64,000 nucleotides of DNA. It comes from Prorocentrum cordatum. Lineage: Eukaryota; Sar; Dinophyceae; Prorocentrales; Prorocentraceae. The DNA is taken from contig CAUYUJ010020259.1 of assembly GCA_963575745.1 (NCBI GenBank), forward strand, positions 659,088 to 723,087. Reading direction: 5' to 3'. How positions within the stretch are numbered: the first letter of the stretch is position 1; each line of letters starts with the position of its first letter. Made by a program: the position numbers and the translations under genes. A model generated the notes under the pieces. That model was not told the origin of the DNA and ran no database searches. It worked only from the letters and a program-made list of their open reading frames with translations. This document shows positions 40,331 to 52,330 of the stretch, one piece after another.

Positions 40331-40994
40331 AGCACAGATGGTATTTTGGTGCAGCCAGCTCCACATCACAACGGCACTGATGGGAGCACCCCCCCATGCC
40401 ATAACAGCATTTGGAAGCATCGTAGCCGATACATGAGTTATGCCCCCCCCCCAAAAAAAAGAGCCCACTTTTAATCACGCCCATGTGTTAATTCGAGCCA
40501 CGCGTATTCAGGCGTTTCCGAAATATGATCCGAGGCGTTGGGCGGACCTTTGCGTTTGCCCCCTTTGTCTCATGGTGCTCTCGATGATTCGCTTCGTGCG
40601 CGGTATCGATTGGTCTGATCCTTGATGCGTGTTGTCGGGTTCGGAATGCGGTGCGGAGCTCGAAGTGCACCAGGCTTCCCGAGGCGCGCTGCAAGGTGCC
40701 CGCGGTTCGGCACGCCAGCGTACGATACAGGATGTCGGCAGGATACGGTGCTTTGTTTGAATCGCGACTCGCCATCCTCGTCCTCCTCGTGATGCCGTGA
40801 TTTCTGCGCTGGGGCACTCGGCGGGCTGCCCGAAATTGACGATGAAATTGAGGGGCTGTGTATCAGCTCGGGTTCTTCCTCCAGGGTTCCTCTTGGGAGC
40901 CTGTTGGGCCGTCTTGGAAAGACGAGATGACTCAAGTTGTGACGACCGTGCCTGGGTTGTAATGCGGTTGGCGGATCGGGGTGTTTCAGCCCAT

Positions 40995-41200
40995 CAGCGG
41001 AGCGCGTTCCGCTAACGAGAGCATGGTTTGAGGTCAATTAGCGGAGCGCCGCTCCGCTAATTGGAGCGAGACGATCCGAATCCCTTGGGTTCGAGGCTAA
41101 TTAGCTGAGTTAGCGGAGCGGCGCTTCGCCAATTGGGGGCAAGCATTCCAGAGGTTTTGGTTTGCGGCCAATTAGCGGAGCGACGCTCCGCAAAAGTGGA
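40995..41200. repeat. cluster of four TTAGCGGAGCG hairpins
   Basis: A perfect 13-bp inverted repeat with 1-nt centre lies at 41036-41062 (AATTAGCGGAGCG and its complement). Imperfect relatives are near 40995-41015, 41113-41142 and 41168-41195. Confidence 0.8.
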
Positions 41201-41214
41201 CGCGGGGAATCTCA

Positions 41215-41575
41215 GGACCCTTGAGGTGTGGGCTGTTTTCCAAATCTTCAGGATTGAGGGCTGAGTCTCCAGGGGATTGAGCAAGGACCTGCGGAGACTC
41301 CAACTCGTGCCTCCAGGGCACAGGTGGCGGATTCTCGCGCGCACGCAAAGAGTGCAGCCAGAACGAGGAAGTATGGACCACGTTGGGCCTAGGAGTGCTA
41401 CAGCTGGGCCCTGAAGAAGGATCCCTTTTCGTTTGAAAGGGGCTCGGTGCTCTGATTGTTTTACAGTTTGCCCAAGGTTTTTCTTCAGGCTTTCGATGTG
41501 AAATCGAAGCTTCACTTATGGACAAATGGGGCCTCGTTCCTTATTTCGGATTCCTTAGGTCAACGCCCTGACTGT
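41215..41575 (+). repeat. dispersed repeat family D, copy 1
   Basis: 41400-41575 (CCCTGAAGAAGGATCCCTTT, then GGGGCTCGGTG, TGATTGTTTTACAGTTTGCC and GGGCCTCGTTCCTTATTTCG) aligns with 54848-55010. The leading part (CTTCAGGATTGAGGGCTGAG) resembles 33232-33290. Confidence 0.8.
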
Positions 41576-41939
41576 GAGGTTGACGGGCCGTTCCCTGCAT
41601 CTCTGTCGGGGAGCCCATTCTTTGGCAGAGGCTCGCCGCGGTGCGACCGTATGGCAGCGCACGATAGAGCTGTACCTCGGAGGCGAGCCCGCCCCCGCGT
41701 GTCCTGGTTTGATCGCGTGCACGGCCCCCTCGGCTGCCGCGTGTGCCGGCGGTGATGTCTGGGCAGCCGTCCCGATCTCCCGCTTCTCAGAGGCGTGCCG
41801 CCCGCCAGGAGATCGCGCTCTGGTCCCACTGGGAGGGCGCCTCGATCTGAGCAGGTGGCCATGCGCGGAGTGAGCCGGGTCCATGCGCAGAGGGATTCTA
41901 TGCTGTGTGCGGGTCTACACAGAGAGGGGGGGGAGGCAG

Positions 41940-42019
41940 AAGGAACGAGCGAGAGAGAGAGAGAGACAGACAGACAGGGAGATGAGAGAGTGCGAAAGAG
42001 AGAGAGAGAGAGAAAACAA

Positions 42020-42056
<37 letters not shown>

Positions 42057-42060
42057 TGTG
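41940..42060. repeat. (GA)n microsatellite
   Basis: GAGAGAGA interrupted by GACAGACAG and AAACAAAG. A shorter relative is at 44510-44545. Confidence 0.92.
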
Positions 42061-42299
42061 AGGGTCGTGTGCTCTGGATGTCGCCTAATCATCACGAGTC
42101 CAGCAAGTCAGCAAGTCGGGGCGTGAGCGGGGGCGGGGCGCTGGTCTGGCCCAGACGGTTGGGCGAGGAAAGACACCGCGTGTCTAGTTTCTTGGGCGAG
42201 GAACGTGGGAGGGCTCGGTAGTATTTCAGCGCAGGTCACCTGCACCCATCATGACATGCAGATGTTGCACATGACTATGATCTGCACATGTTATGTAGG

Positions 42300-42950
42300 C
42301 TTGTAACATCCAAGTCGCCTGCGGCGAATCACGGCCCCCCCCCTGCCTCTGGAAATGCCCATGCGGCCAGACGTTGGGCCGAGGTCTAACCAAGCTGTTG
42401 GACTATGTGTTCCCTCAGCTGTTGTGGAATCCCTCACTTGGGAGAGAAGGGAGCGGAGGAGGCGAGGGAGGAGAAGGAAGACGAGGAGGAGGTGGGCGAG
42501 GAGGAAGGGGAGGAGTATAAAGACGAGGAGGGGGACGAGGAGGAGGACAAGGAGGCCTCTCGAGGCCATTTTTGGGCTTCCCGGGAGCTTCCCGGGAGCC
42601 TCTTGGAGGTTTTCGAGTGGCCTCTTACGGGCCTCCTGAGGCCTCGTGAGGCCTCTTGGGGGTTCCTGGGGGCCTTTAGGGGACCTCTTGGCCTTCGGAG
42701 GCCGACTTGGCGCCCTCTCAATCACCGGTCCCTGTGTCGGCGCTTTCGGGCCGTCTTGGAGGTCTACAGCCGAACCAAGGTATAAGATCGAGGTCGGTTC
42801 GGGGAGGGTACCCTAGTGTTCTTCGTGTTTGTTGGATGCTCTTGTGCATCCTGGGGAGGGTACCCTTGGATGTTCTGTGTGGTTGGGCTGGCGGAGGGTC
42901 TCAAGTTCTTGAGGGATGTTCTTCTGTCCTAGGTCCGACCGTATGAGGCC
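42300..42950 (+). repeat. dispersed repeat family C, copy 2, split by GGCC-TCTTGG repeats
   Basis: 42300-42440 matches 12715-12745 and 13030-13110 (CGCCTGCGGCGAATCAC, GGCCAGACGTTGGGCC). 42770-42950 matches 12760-13020 (GATCGAG, GGGAGGGTACCC, TGTTCTTCGTG, GAGGGATGTTCTTCTG). Between them sit a GGA tract (42440-42545) and TCTTGGGGGCC repeats. Confidence 0.7.
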
Positions 42951-43183
42951 GTTCTTGGACCGTCTTGAGGCCCTCTTGGGCCGTCTTGGGGCCCTCTTGG
43001 GGCCCTCTTGGGCTGTCTCGCGGATCTCTCTCTGGGGCCGCCGTGTTTTGGAACGATCTGTGGGGCCTGCGGGGGGCCGTCGTGGAGAGAATCGGAAGCC
43101 CGAGAAGGCGAGCACGCGGAGGTCATCTCAAATCGTGGTGTGATCAATGATTTTGGCATCCTGGAGGTTCTCTTGGAGCCGTA
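42950..43183 (+). repeat. GGCC-TCTTGG repeats
   Basis: GGCCCTCTTGGGCCGTCTTGGG words, the same family as around the LTR element. They continue at 43376-43545 after the MITE. Confidence 0.8.
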
Positions 43184-43375
43184 TACGGTAGGTTCGTGTC
43201 GTGTCGACCGGCGGCGACCCCGCCAGCGGCGTTCAATTTTGAACGCCGGCGGCGGCCCAGAATCGATCGATGTTGAACGATTGGACGTTGCGGAAACGGC
43301 CGATCGTTCAAGGTTGAACAATCCCTGCGGTGTCAAAAACCAACGCTGGGGTCGGCACGACACGAACCTGCCGTA
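43184..43375. mobile_element. MITE with 26-bp terminal inverted repeats and TA duplication
   Basis: Left terminal repeat 43184-43209 (TACGGTAGGTTCGTGTCGTG...) and right terminal repeat 43350-43375 are complementary at 24 of 26 positions. If TA is the target duplication, the element is 43186-43373 (188 bp), as for Tc1/mariner-type MITEs. The interior holds further foldbacks around GTTGAACGAT and ATCGTTCAAGGTTGAAC. There is no coding capacity. Confidence 0.85.
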
Positions 43376-43545
43376 GGGCGGTTGGGGGGCCTCGTGGGCC
43401 CTCTGGGGGGCATCTTGGGCTGCCTTGGAGCCATCGTGGCCGTCTTCAGGGCGTGATGGGACCGTCTTGGGCCCATCTTGGCCGTCTTGGAGGATATCTT
43501 GGCCGTCTTGGAGGCCATCTTGGGGGCCATCTTAGCGTCTTAAGA

Positions 43546-45029
43546 TGAATTGTCCCGTTTGTCCCCTCCTTACGCGTCCTTCCGGGTGGCCAGCGCATGA
43601 GTCCGAAGGCATTTGGGAAATTTCAATGAGGACAAACAGCTAACCCAACACTCGGCACGCTGTGCACCCCTGTGGCAAGCCACAGGGGGCGGTGGATCTA
43701 GTGGCATTCGGCCCATTGCGCCAACGCAACTCGGTTGTAGGTCAGAGGTTCCCTGGCTGCCAACTGCTCAACTGTCGCCACTTTCGTGAACTCCTGGGAG
43801 GTCCAGCGTCCTAAGCGGACCCGGACAGGATCTCGCCCTCCCTGTGGCCTTCCGTGAGGTCCTGGAGGTGCAATGGAGTGACGCGTTACGCTTGGAGTTA
43901 ACGTTCAGCCGGCATCGCCTCGCATAGATTTCATAGGGCGCGCAATCCATTACTTTACCATATTGCTCATCGAAGGGTCAGCGTGTCCTTTAATTCGTTA
44001 TGAGTGGGCCCGATGATGTTGCCAGTTGTTGCGCATGGGTCGGGCACGCCCCTGGGCATTTGCTTCCTGAGAGACACTGCAGATTCGGTATGTGAGGTAG
44101 TTTGGCGAAGCCATGGCTGTACGTTCTTCTGTGCGTTCCCAAGCTTGGGCTCCTTGCATGACACGGTGCTGCGTGAAGCCGCATTCGCTTAGTTTATGTC
44201 CCAGCACCTTCACCTCTGGAGTTGAGCTATCGCGGGGGCCAGTAATTACAAACATTGCGACGCCCATGTAGAATCAGGACCAGCCGTACAACGTCTGTCA
44301 TGCGTTTCCAGTTTCTGTGAATGTGATGCCACGGGCCAGCTGAAACATCGTAGAATCATGCGTGTTTCTGTGACCTGATCTGCCACACCGACCGTCACAC
44401 GTACATGTGCCTCTACGTTTTCATTGCAGCAATCGTTTCCGGTTACAGTTCGCATGTCCATGCACTTGGAAGAAAGAATGGGACCTGCTCGGGAGGGTGG
44501 GGAAAGAGGAGGGGGAGAGAGAGAGAGAGAGAGAGATAGAGAGACAGGTGTGCATGGGTATCGGACCACAGAGGTGTGGAAGGTAGGATGAGAAGAGAGG
44601 TTGAGGCAAGGAGTGACGAGGATATCGATGATAGTGAGGGGCGAGAGGCAGGCTACATACTGGCGGGAGCAACGGCAGGAGCAGAATCATGCGAAGTCGC
44701 GGCAGGCTGTGGCTATCTGGGGGGGCACAGGCGTATGAGAGGGCGGACAAGCGATGAGAGGCAGGGGGGCGGCAGGGGAGACCGGAGGCACGGAGGGTCC
44801 GAGCAGTCAGTGCCAGTCATGATCGAGTGCTGCGCTTGGTCAGATGTGCATGTGGACCTCCACGTTCGGCAGGTGCCGCGCCGCTCTGCCCCCGATCCTG
44901 CGACGTGCCGTCCGCCCTGTGCCCTCTCGCCGCGCCCGTGGGAGACAAAAAAAAGCTGGCATCTGCCGTGCCGTGGCCCTCGCAAGCCTCGCTGACTGCG
45001 CTGCTTGCTGCCTCTGGGGTGTCCAGACG
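43546..45029. other. intergenic sequence
   Basis: No gene or RNA recognised. It contains a short GA microsatellite (44510-44545) and purine-rich sequence (44580-44800). Confidence 0.5.
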
Positions 45030-45035
45030 CAGGGC

Positions 45036-45160
45036 GGGCCAGTCCATGATATCATGGCCGAGTCCACGATATCATGGACTGGCCCTCCCAACCTTGAGGC
45101 GTCCATGAGATCATATCCTCCCCGAACCCGTCCATGGTGTCGTGGACGAGTTCGGGGAGG
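45036..45160. repeat. two adjacent long hairpins
   Basis: The first is an 18-bp perfect inverted repeat, 45036-45053 with 45068-45085 and a 14-nt loop; each arm contains GATATC. The second, about 45103-45160, pairs CCATGAGATC...CTCCCCGAAC with its complement across a 5-nt bulge and has an inner GTCCA/TGGAC stem. Confidence 0.85.
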
Positions 45161-45284
45161 ATCTCATGGCCGAGTTCACGACAGCTGCCACGAGGTCCTG
45201 GCCTTCGCCGTTGATCTCAACACGCGCCTTGCCATCCTCCCCCCTGGGCCGCGCACGCGCCTCGGGCCGTGCTTTGAGACCCCC

Positions 45285-45480
45285 CCCCTCTTGGACGCTC
45301 CCCTCTCCATGATTTGCGCCCCCCCTCTTGGACCCCCCCCCCTCTTGGACGCCCCCCTCTCCTCTTGGACGCCCCCCTCTCCATGATTTGCGCCCCCCCT
45401 CTTGGACGCCTCCCTCTCCATGAAGAGGCGGCCCCCTCTTGGACCCCCCCCCTCCCTTTTGGACGCCCGTCCTGGACACC
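45285..45480. repeat. CTCTTGGACGCCCCCC tandem repeats
   Basis: Short units of CTCTTGGAC plus poly-C, alternating with CTCCATGATTTGCGCCCC. A C-rich low-complexity block; no gene. Confidence 0.8.
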
Positions 45481-45499
45481 CCCGACGTTCGAGCCCCTC

Positions 45500-45670
45500 T
45501 GCAGTCTCAGGCGGGAATTTATCTATATCCACCGCCTGGAGGGTCAGTTTTCGGAGCCTCGGGAGGCAGTGGATATGGACATATTCGGGCCCCCGGAGGC
45601 CGAAATATATCCATATCCACCGCCCGCTGGGGCACCAGGACGTCGGTTCCCAGGCCTTGGATATGGAGAT
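45500..45670. repeat. inverted repeats around GTGGATATGGA
   Basis: GTGGATATGGACATATT near 45570 is complementary to AATATATCCATATCCAC near 45604-45620. Neighbouring TATATCCACCGCC and CATATCCACCGCC words repeat. Confidence 0.65.
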
Positions 45671-46577
45671 GAATCCCCGCCGCGCACAGAAGCTCCCGCC
45701 CTCCACGATGACGCATACTGCCTTCGTGGACTCACCCTCACGGCCTGTCATGTCTGCCGCTGCTCCTCCCTCTGGCCTGCGGCTGCCTTCGTCCACCACT
45801 CCCTGGACAAGACTGTGCGGCTCGCCAGAAGCACTCCAGGCAGACCCCCACTCGCCCATTCGTCGCCGATAGGGGCCCGATAGCCCACCCATTGGCGTCC
45901 AGCCCCGGCGCACCTCCGCGGCCGTCACCCCTCTGCGGGATGGCATATGTGGCCGCCCCCGTGCGGCTCTCCGCAGCGGCGGCCACCGGAGGGGCGGGTC
46001 CGCGCTTGGGGGGAGGGAAGCCGTTGTTCGATGCTCGTTTGGGGGACCTCCTGGTGCCCGCTTGACGGATCTGCTCGACTCTGCGTTGCCTCTACAGTCA
46101 ACCCGCACAGTAAGGATGCGCACCCTTCCCAGGGGTATCGGGGGGAGGAGAAGCGATAACAACACCACCAGGGGGCCCACCGCCAGCGAGGAGGTCCACT
46201 ATGCCTCTCCGAGCTGGAGGCTGGGGATGTCTCGAGCGAGAGACGGGGACCACACCACCAGGGAGTTCCCCTTGCCCCCTCTCATCTCCTCGCCCTGTTG
46301 GTGTTGGTGTCGCCTTTCCTTGTTCCCAGGGGTACCCTTGCATCCTTGCCCCTTCGACCCGCCCTTGGCGACTCGCTGGCCGGCCTCGTGCGAAAAGCGC
46401 CCGCGCGGCCCTCCAAGGCCCTGGCACCCTCGCCGCGCATCCTCACTACACGGGTTGACTGTACGTCGACTCCGGTTCGAGGCAAGCTCGATTCCGGTCG
46501 GCGGGCGATGGGTGCAGCATCCACGCACGCGTGGAGCGAGTGGCTGCAGGAATACCCCCAGAGCGAACATCTGACCC
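45671..46577. other. GC-rich intergenic sequence
   Basis: No gene recognised. A GATAGGGGCCCGATAGCCC word near 45868 resembles repeat family F at 62130-62150. Confidence 0.45.
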
Positions 46578-46780
46578 TGTGGAGGACGATCAATGGAAAG
46601 AAAGCGTGCTGCCTGATATGCTGCCTGATTATTCCCAGATGTGCAAAACATGTTTCAAACATGTTCCAAATATGTTTCAACATGTTGACACATGCTTAGA
46701 ACATGTTCTACACATGTTAAACACATCTTTAGTTCAATGATGGGATCGTTAAAGTGTCCATTGTCATGGCAACCACAAAT
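46578..46780 (+). repeat. dispersed repeat family E, copy 1 (AACATGTT-rich)
   Basis: GTGGAGGACGATCAATGGA, then many ACATGTT half-palindromes, then AAAGTGTCCATTGTCATGGC. Aligns with 51795-51970. Confidence 0.8.
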
Positions 46781-46824
46781 CTAACGTTTTGGGAGGCCTT
46801 CGGAGTGTCCAGAGGATGCCTTCG

Positions 46825-47330
46825 GCTACACGTAAGAGTGACCCTTCGCCCGAGTATCCTTTGGTGCGCATCTTTCGCGGGGCGAGGAGGGGCAACACCC
46901 AAGGACACAGTGCGCCACCGCATAGCGCGCGCGTGCCACCCCGGCACGCCGCACACCGAAGGCCATTTTTGCCTAAGATCATTCTCGCGTGTAGTTGGAT
47001 GCCTAAGATCATTCTTGTCTAAGATCATTTTTGCCTAAGATCATTCTTGCCTAAGATCATTTTTGCCTAAGATGCATTTGGAGGATCGTTGAAGTCCAGG
47101 GGCACGAGGCGGCAATAGGAACGCCAGGCGAAAACAAGGAGCGGGGGGCTCTGGAGTGCTCAGAGGATACGGTCATTTTTGCCTAAGATCATTCTCGCGT
47201 GTAGCTGATGCATTTGGAGGACCGTTGAAGTCCATGGGGCACGAGGGGGTAAATAGGAACACCGGTCGAAAACAAGGAGCGGGGGGGGCTCTGGAGTGCT
47301 CAGAGGCTGCAGTCGGAAGACTCCCCGGGT
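46825..47330. repeat. short dispersed repeat plus local tandem duplications
   Basis: 46829-46870 matches the inverted pair at 11425-11605. 46970-47070 is a 20-bp array of TTGCCTAAGATCATTCT units. GATGCATTTGGAGGA begins units at 47069 and 47207 (138-bp period). Confidence 0.75.
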
Positions 47331-48570
47331 GTTTTTCATGAGGGGTGTCAGGGGGAATATGGGAGTACACCCTAGGCGATGCTTAAGAAAACTTAAGTTT
47401 TCGTCCAGAGTCTCGATTATTCTTAACTTTTCAATGTATATCCCAAGATTTTGATAGAAGATCTGGGTTTTATTCAATTTCTGAGGCTATGAATTTCTTA
47501 ACCCATGATTTCTTAAGCATTTCGCAGGGAGTCGAGGAGGACCTGGATCCCACGGACGCCCCGGCCTGTTTGTTTTGATCTTTTGACCAGGGAGGTTCCT
47601 GAAGCTGGCCTGTGCCACAAGTCTCCTCGATATGCTTCTTCTTCTTCCTCTTTAGCGAGAGCTGGGTCCAAGTGATCGGGGCGCCTCCAGGGGAGTGGCG
47701 CCTGCACTCGTGCACTGCCCCCCACACCTTCTCTTCCCCTCTGGTGTGTTCATGGCTTCTGGAGCCGCTACGGAACGGAACGGGCAAACACAGCACACAC
47801 CGCTGATGTTGCAGCACGCCCTCTCGTCCGACGCCCCCTCCTCACGTGCAGGCATGTTTTTCGCTGTGGCACGGCGGCAGGCACCTGCTGGGAACGGTGC
47901 GGACCTTCCACGCGCGGACCACGAGGGCCCCCAGAAGAGAGGAGGAGGACAAGGAGGAGGAGGTTCGGCACGATCGACACGGGTACGGGCAGCATTTGGG
48001 GCGAAGACCGACAGCAGAGCCTGTCCATTCTAGACAGGGGTTGCTGTCAGTTTGTCCGCGGACGTTGTCCATCTGAGACCAGAAGTCGCCTGCCCAACAG
48101 CAGCCGCTGCTAGTTTTGGGCCGCAGTTGCTGTTGGGCATCGTGCCCTTTCTTTCCGTACCCATTTCGGGGGCGCCGAGAGGTGGAAGAGGAACAGGATG
48201 AGAAGGAGGAGGAAACGTGGAGGCGGAGGAAAAGGAGAAGGTCGACGCTACGGATTTCCCCTGCCAAGGTCGGTGCAACGTCAAAAGAGTGGAGGCCCTG
48301 CATGGTGAGAGCCACGCGTGTGCTGACGTGCTCTTCTGTCGTGAGATGCGGCCGCGACGCTGCATTGACGCATAAAGAAAACGCAGCGGCTCCGTGGGAA
48401 GAATTCGCCTTCTCGACCGCTCGGGATGGAGCCGTCTTGGGACGCTCGCGGTGCCCCGCGGAGGCATGGAGGCGCCTTGGGACCGTCGGGGAGCTGCCGG
48501 GGGGAGGGGCGTCGGCGCCAGATCGGGCACCACCGGCATGCTGCCGCCCCAGCTGGCAGGAGTCAAAATC
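47331..48570. other. intergenic sequence
   Basis: No gene, RNA or repeat recognised with confidence. Confidence 0.45.
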
Positions 48571-48575
48571 ACCGA

Positions 48576-48715
48576 GCGCGTTCCACTACTCGCAAAGTGC
48601 CTGCTCGCAAACGTCCGAAAACACCTGTCCTCCTCATTGTAAAAGAGCAGCGCAAATCCGCCACGGCAGATTCAGGCCAGTTGCGAGTAGCTGCTCTGAG
48701 AGTAGTGGAACGCGC
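48576..48715. mobile_element. short foldback/MITE with 16-bp inverted ends
   Basis: GCGCGTTCCACTACTC (48576-48591) and its complement (48700-48715) bound a 140-bp element. A relative at about 55285-55435 shares the interior (GCTCGCAA, GGTGCCT, GTCCTCCTC, GGCGGATCCAGGCCA) and the right end. Confidence 0.75.
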
Positions 48716-50849
48716 TTGTCGACAACAGGACAGGGGGGGCGCGGGCGCGCCGCGCGCTCTGGAACGAGGGCGCGGTCTTGCAGAGGAGCCGCCCCGCGCT
48801 GGTTAACAGAAGACGCGCCGAGAGGTTCTGACAAGTTTCGGCGTCCGGGGCCCTCGCTGGGGCTGCGGGACGGTTGAATTTGTTGAAAGAAAAAACTTTT
48901 GGCTCAGGCGCCCCCCGCCGTCGTCGCCGTTTCGCCCGTAGCTTGGTCGGAAGCGCGTGTGCAAGCACTATTCGACACGCGTGATCTCCAGCTTCCCGTC
49001 CACAACCCGTCGGGGAGCCCCCCCCTCCGTCCATGCAAGCAAACTTGCCATAACTTAAGGAGACACACTCAGGAGGGCCCGGGATGACCCAACGGTCCTG
49101 GGAAGTGGTCCAGACCTCTGGAGGGCCACGTGGTGAACAAATGACGACGTCGGAGGAGCCCCCTTCTCGCATGATGTGCAGTTGTCGGGCATACCGGCGT
49201 GCATGATAAGAGCGTACGCTGCGCGCGGGCATGCTCTGCTCCTTCTCGGCAACCTGCGCTGCGCCGTGGGCGGCGAGGCATAAGTCGCCTCCTTGGCTGC
49301 GCGCCGCATCGCGCAGCTGCCAAAGGTGCCCCACTAGGTCGGCACGTGCTGGGGCGCCGGCGGGTGCGCTGTTTCGCCCTCTGCCCGCAAGTCAGAAAAG
49401 CACGACAAGAAATACACCTGATCGGATGAACTCTCTGGCGACGGCTCGATGGAAGCCGCCTTTCCCTCGTTGTCAGCTCTTTTGGAATTCGAGCGCCAGG
49501 ATCGTGCAATGAATGGGGGGCGCGCGAGCCACCTATGGAGAACGAGCGGTCCTCTACCTGTGTGTTGGAGACGCGGTAGTATTGGCCATAGCATGGAGGC
49601 CCCTTGCGAGCGCACGACCTTGCAAGCAATCGCCCTCCACCAATGCCTTTGCCATTTCGGGCGTTCAAGCTTTCTTGCCATAGTGCCAAAGAAAGTCTTG
49701 GGCTGAGGCCAGGTTCTGAAAACGGGCTGGCTTTCAACATGGTGGCTGTCGGCACTTGTCAGAATTGTCACTATGATGTAGAAGGCGGGTCGCCAGCGAC
49801 AGCACGACATTGGAACTGAAAGGCTCCCGCCCTAGCCTTTGGGGGAAACTCAAGTTCGCTAGCCCTAACCTATCACGCCATAGCAGCATCTCAAACATGT
49901 ATCGCCATCCATCCATGCGGGTGTCTGGAACTGGTAGCACGAGGTTGCGCGTCGTTCAGGCGCGAGCCACGTTTCGAACATCTCCCACTTTTCATCCTCA
50001 CAAGCGGGTTTTCGTTTGATGCGCATGTGCGCCGCGCTCCACCGCGAGCCACACTTTGAAAACCACCCGTTCTCCATCCGCGCGGACGTGGGACGATCTA
50101 AATGCGAATGCGCACGGCGCTAGGGCGGAAACACCATGTTAAAAACCGCCTGCGTTCCCTTCTTGCGACTGTTCTAAATTTCAAATTTGATGGCCACCTT
50201 GCTTGCGTACGCCTTAGGAGAATTACGTGGCCGCGCCACGCAGACGTATTGTGGAGCGACGAGGGGGGACTATTCACAAGAAAGCAGGATGCTCTCAAGG
50301 ATTGGATCTGGCAGTTGAGTTCGGGGGGGGATGAACGGCAGGAGGTAGGAAGGGAAGGGCGCGCGGTGACGGGTAGCGGGGCAGGGATGATGAGAAGGAG
50401 GGAGAGCGGGGCGGGGAGAACGAGACGGGATGGAGGGGGAACAGCAGCGGGAAGGGAGAGGCACCTCGAAGGTTCGAGGGGGGAGGAGGGGGAAACGGCG
50501 GGGGAAAGGGGGGAGTGGGGAGAGGAGGGGGGGAAGGAGGAGGACGGGAGGGGCGATGGAGGAGCTCGGGGGGCGGAGGCAGGAGATGGAGTGGAAAGCG
50601 GGCAGAAACGATCTTGGCTGGCCTCCAAATTTCCTGCCATGCGCCGTTCGCCAGCCGCTCCTCCTTGGCCTTGGGCCCCGCTACCCCGCTATTGACTCCG
50701 GCTAGGCTGGCGAGCTGCGCCTAAGCTTGCTTTGTGCGCGTTGGCCCTGCACGCGTGCGCTCTCTTGCATGGCTTTGCGTGCATCCGCGCGGCTCTTGAC
50801 TTTGATTTGTGCGTCTGCAGGCGTTTTTGAAACCATGCGTGCGCAATTG
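48716..50849. other. intergenic sequence
   Basis: Mostly unremarkable, with a purine-rich tract at 50330-50590. 49085-49175 resembles the complement of 59190-59215 and 56485-56560. No gene recognised. Confidence 0.45.
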
Positions 50850-51052
<203 letters not shown>

Positions 51053-51554
51053 GTGGACGCCGATATTTACGAGCGCGCGCGTGCGAATCGATGTTTTGGG
51101 GGTCTTCGGTACGCCGTAGAGGGGGAAAAGAAATGCGGAAGTGGAATGGTACGTATGCCAGCGTAGAGATGTTTAAGGAAGGGCATTGATTGGGGGATTG
51201 TAGAGGGCAGACACTTGCCAGAGGGGGCAGCGAGGCATCAAGCTTGAGATAAAGAGCACGTTGCATAGGAGCGCGGATTTGTATGCCGACGTGCGCGCGC
51301 AGCATCAGTAGACTATTCAGGGGCTGGGGCAGGTAGCCTTGCCCACTCATTCGACGACATACTGCCGTGCGTGATCATGACGCTTTCGACGCTCCTGGTT
51401 GTTATCCATACGGCCCGGCGGATGGTCGAGGACTCCCCCCCTTCTCAGAACTGCAACTGCGTGACGGCCCGTTCCTCTGACCGTGAACGGCGTCATCGCG
51501 AGACGCGGAAGGGGGACGGGGGCAAGGAGCCGTGATTCGAGTGCGACCATCTAA

Positions 51555-51700
51555 TACCAAGAGGGGAAAAACACACGTCGATCCCCGGGAAACTATGGGA
51601 AAATATGGGAAGTGGGGGGGGAAGACGAAACCCAGGAAATAGGAAAATATAGGGGAATCCTGTTATTTGTGTGTATTCATTTGTGTGTCCCAGGGCTTCT
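51555..51700 (+). mobile_element. AT-rich MITE-like repeat, family A copy 3
   Basis: GGGGAAAAACACACGTCGAT, AAAATATGGGAAGTGGGG and TTGTGTGTATTCATTTGTGTG match the other copies. Its left end is shorter than that of copies 2 and 4. Confidence 0.75.
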
Positions 51701-51794
51701 TCAAAATAGTTATCGGCCCATCCCGCCACCGCGCCCTGGTTGTGTCCCAGATGCTTTGGGGACGGTTGGAATATTTGGGGGTCGTTGGGGCCTA

Positions 51795-51970
51795 TCGTTG
51801 TGGAGGACAATCAATGGAGAGGAAGCATGCTGCCAAATAACATGTACCAAACATGTTTTAAACATGCAAAACTCATGTTTGAAACATGTTTAGAACATGT
51901 TTTGCACATTTTAAACATATCTTTAATTCAATACTCGGATTGTTAGAGTGTCCATTGTCACGGCATCACA
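51795..51970 (+). repeat. dispersed repeat family E, copy 2 (AACATGTT-rich)
   Basis: GTGGAGGACAATCAATGGA, dense ACATGTTT words and GAGTGTCCATTGTCACGGCA. Confidence 0.8.
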
Positions 51971-52004
51971 CAACCCTATTGTGGCATCGTTGCTTACTTG
52001 GTTG

Positions 52005-52330
52005 CTTCTTGGCGCCTCTTAGGGGCCTTTTGGCTGTCTTGCGATCATGTTGGAGAAGTTGGCTTCCAGCGTGTGTGACAGTGGCTTATTTTTAGGGGTC
52101 GTCTTGGGGGCCGTTTGGGTGCCTCGCGAGAGCCCCGTGTGCCATTTTCGGCTGGTCTTGGGGGGATCTTGGTCTTGGGCCGTTTTGGACACTGTTGCGA
52201 CCGATGCGGCGAGAAGGTGAAGGTCCCACAAAAGTTCAAATATGCTCACTTAAGGGATTCTTGGTCTGGCCCCTGGGACCTCCAGGACGACCCTTGAGAC
52301 TCCCAAGATTGCTGGGATTGGTTCTAGAGG
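52005..52330 (+). repeat. GGCC-TCTTGG style repeats
   Basis: GCCTCTTAGGGGCC, GTCTTGGGGGCC and GGTCTTGGGGG words, a diverged member of the family flanking the LTR element. Confidence 0.6.

Noticed and set aside
40570-41037. 155-codon minus-strand frame
   Set aside because: No recognisable domain and it overlaps repeat hairpins; insufficient support for a gene.
46970-47070. CCATTTTTGCCTAAG as leader-derived tandem repeats
   Set aside because: Twelve of 15 positions match, but the unit is a 20-bp array without leader upstream bases; chance similarity is likelier.
48893-48906. CTTTTGGCTCAGG as another spliced-leader relic
   Set aside because: Only 11 of 15 leader positions match and no gene lies downstream.
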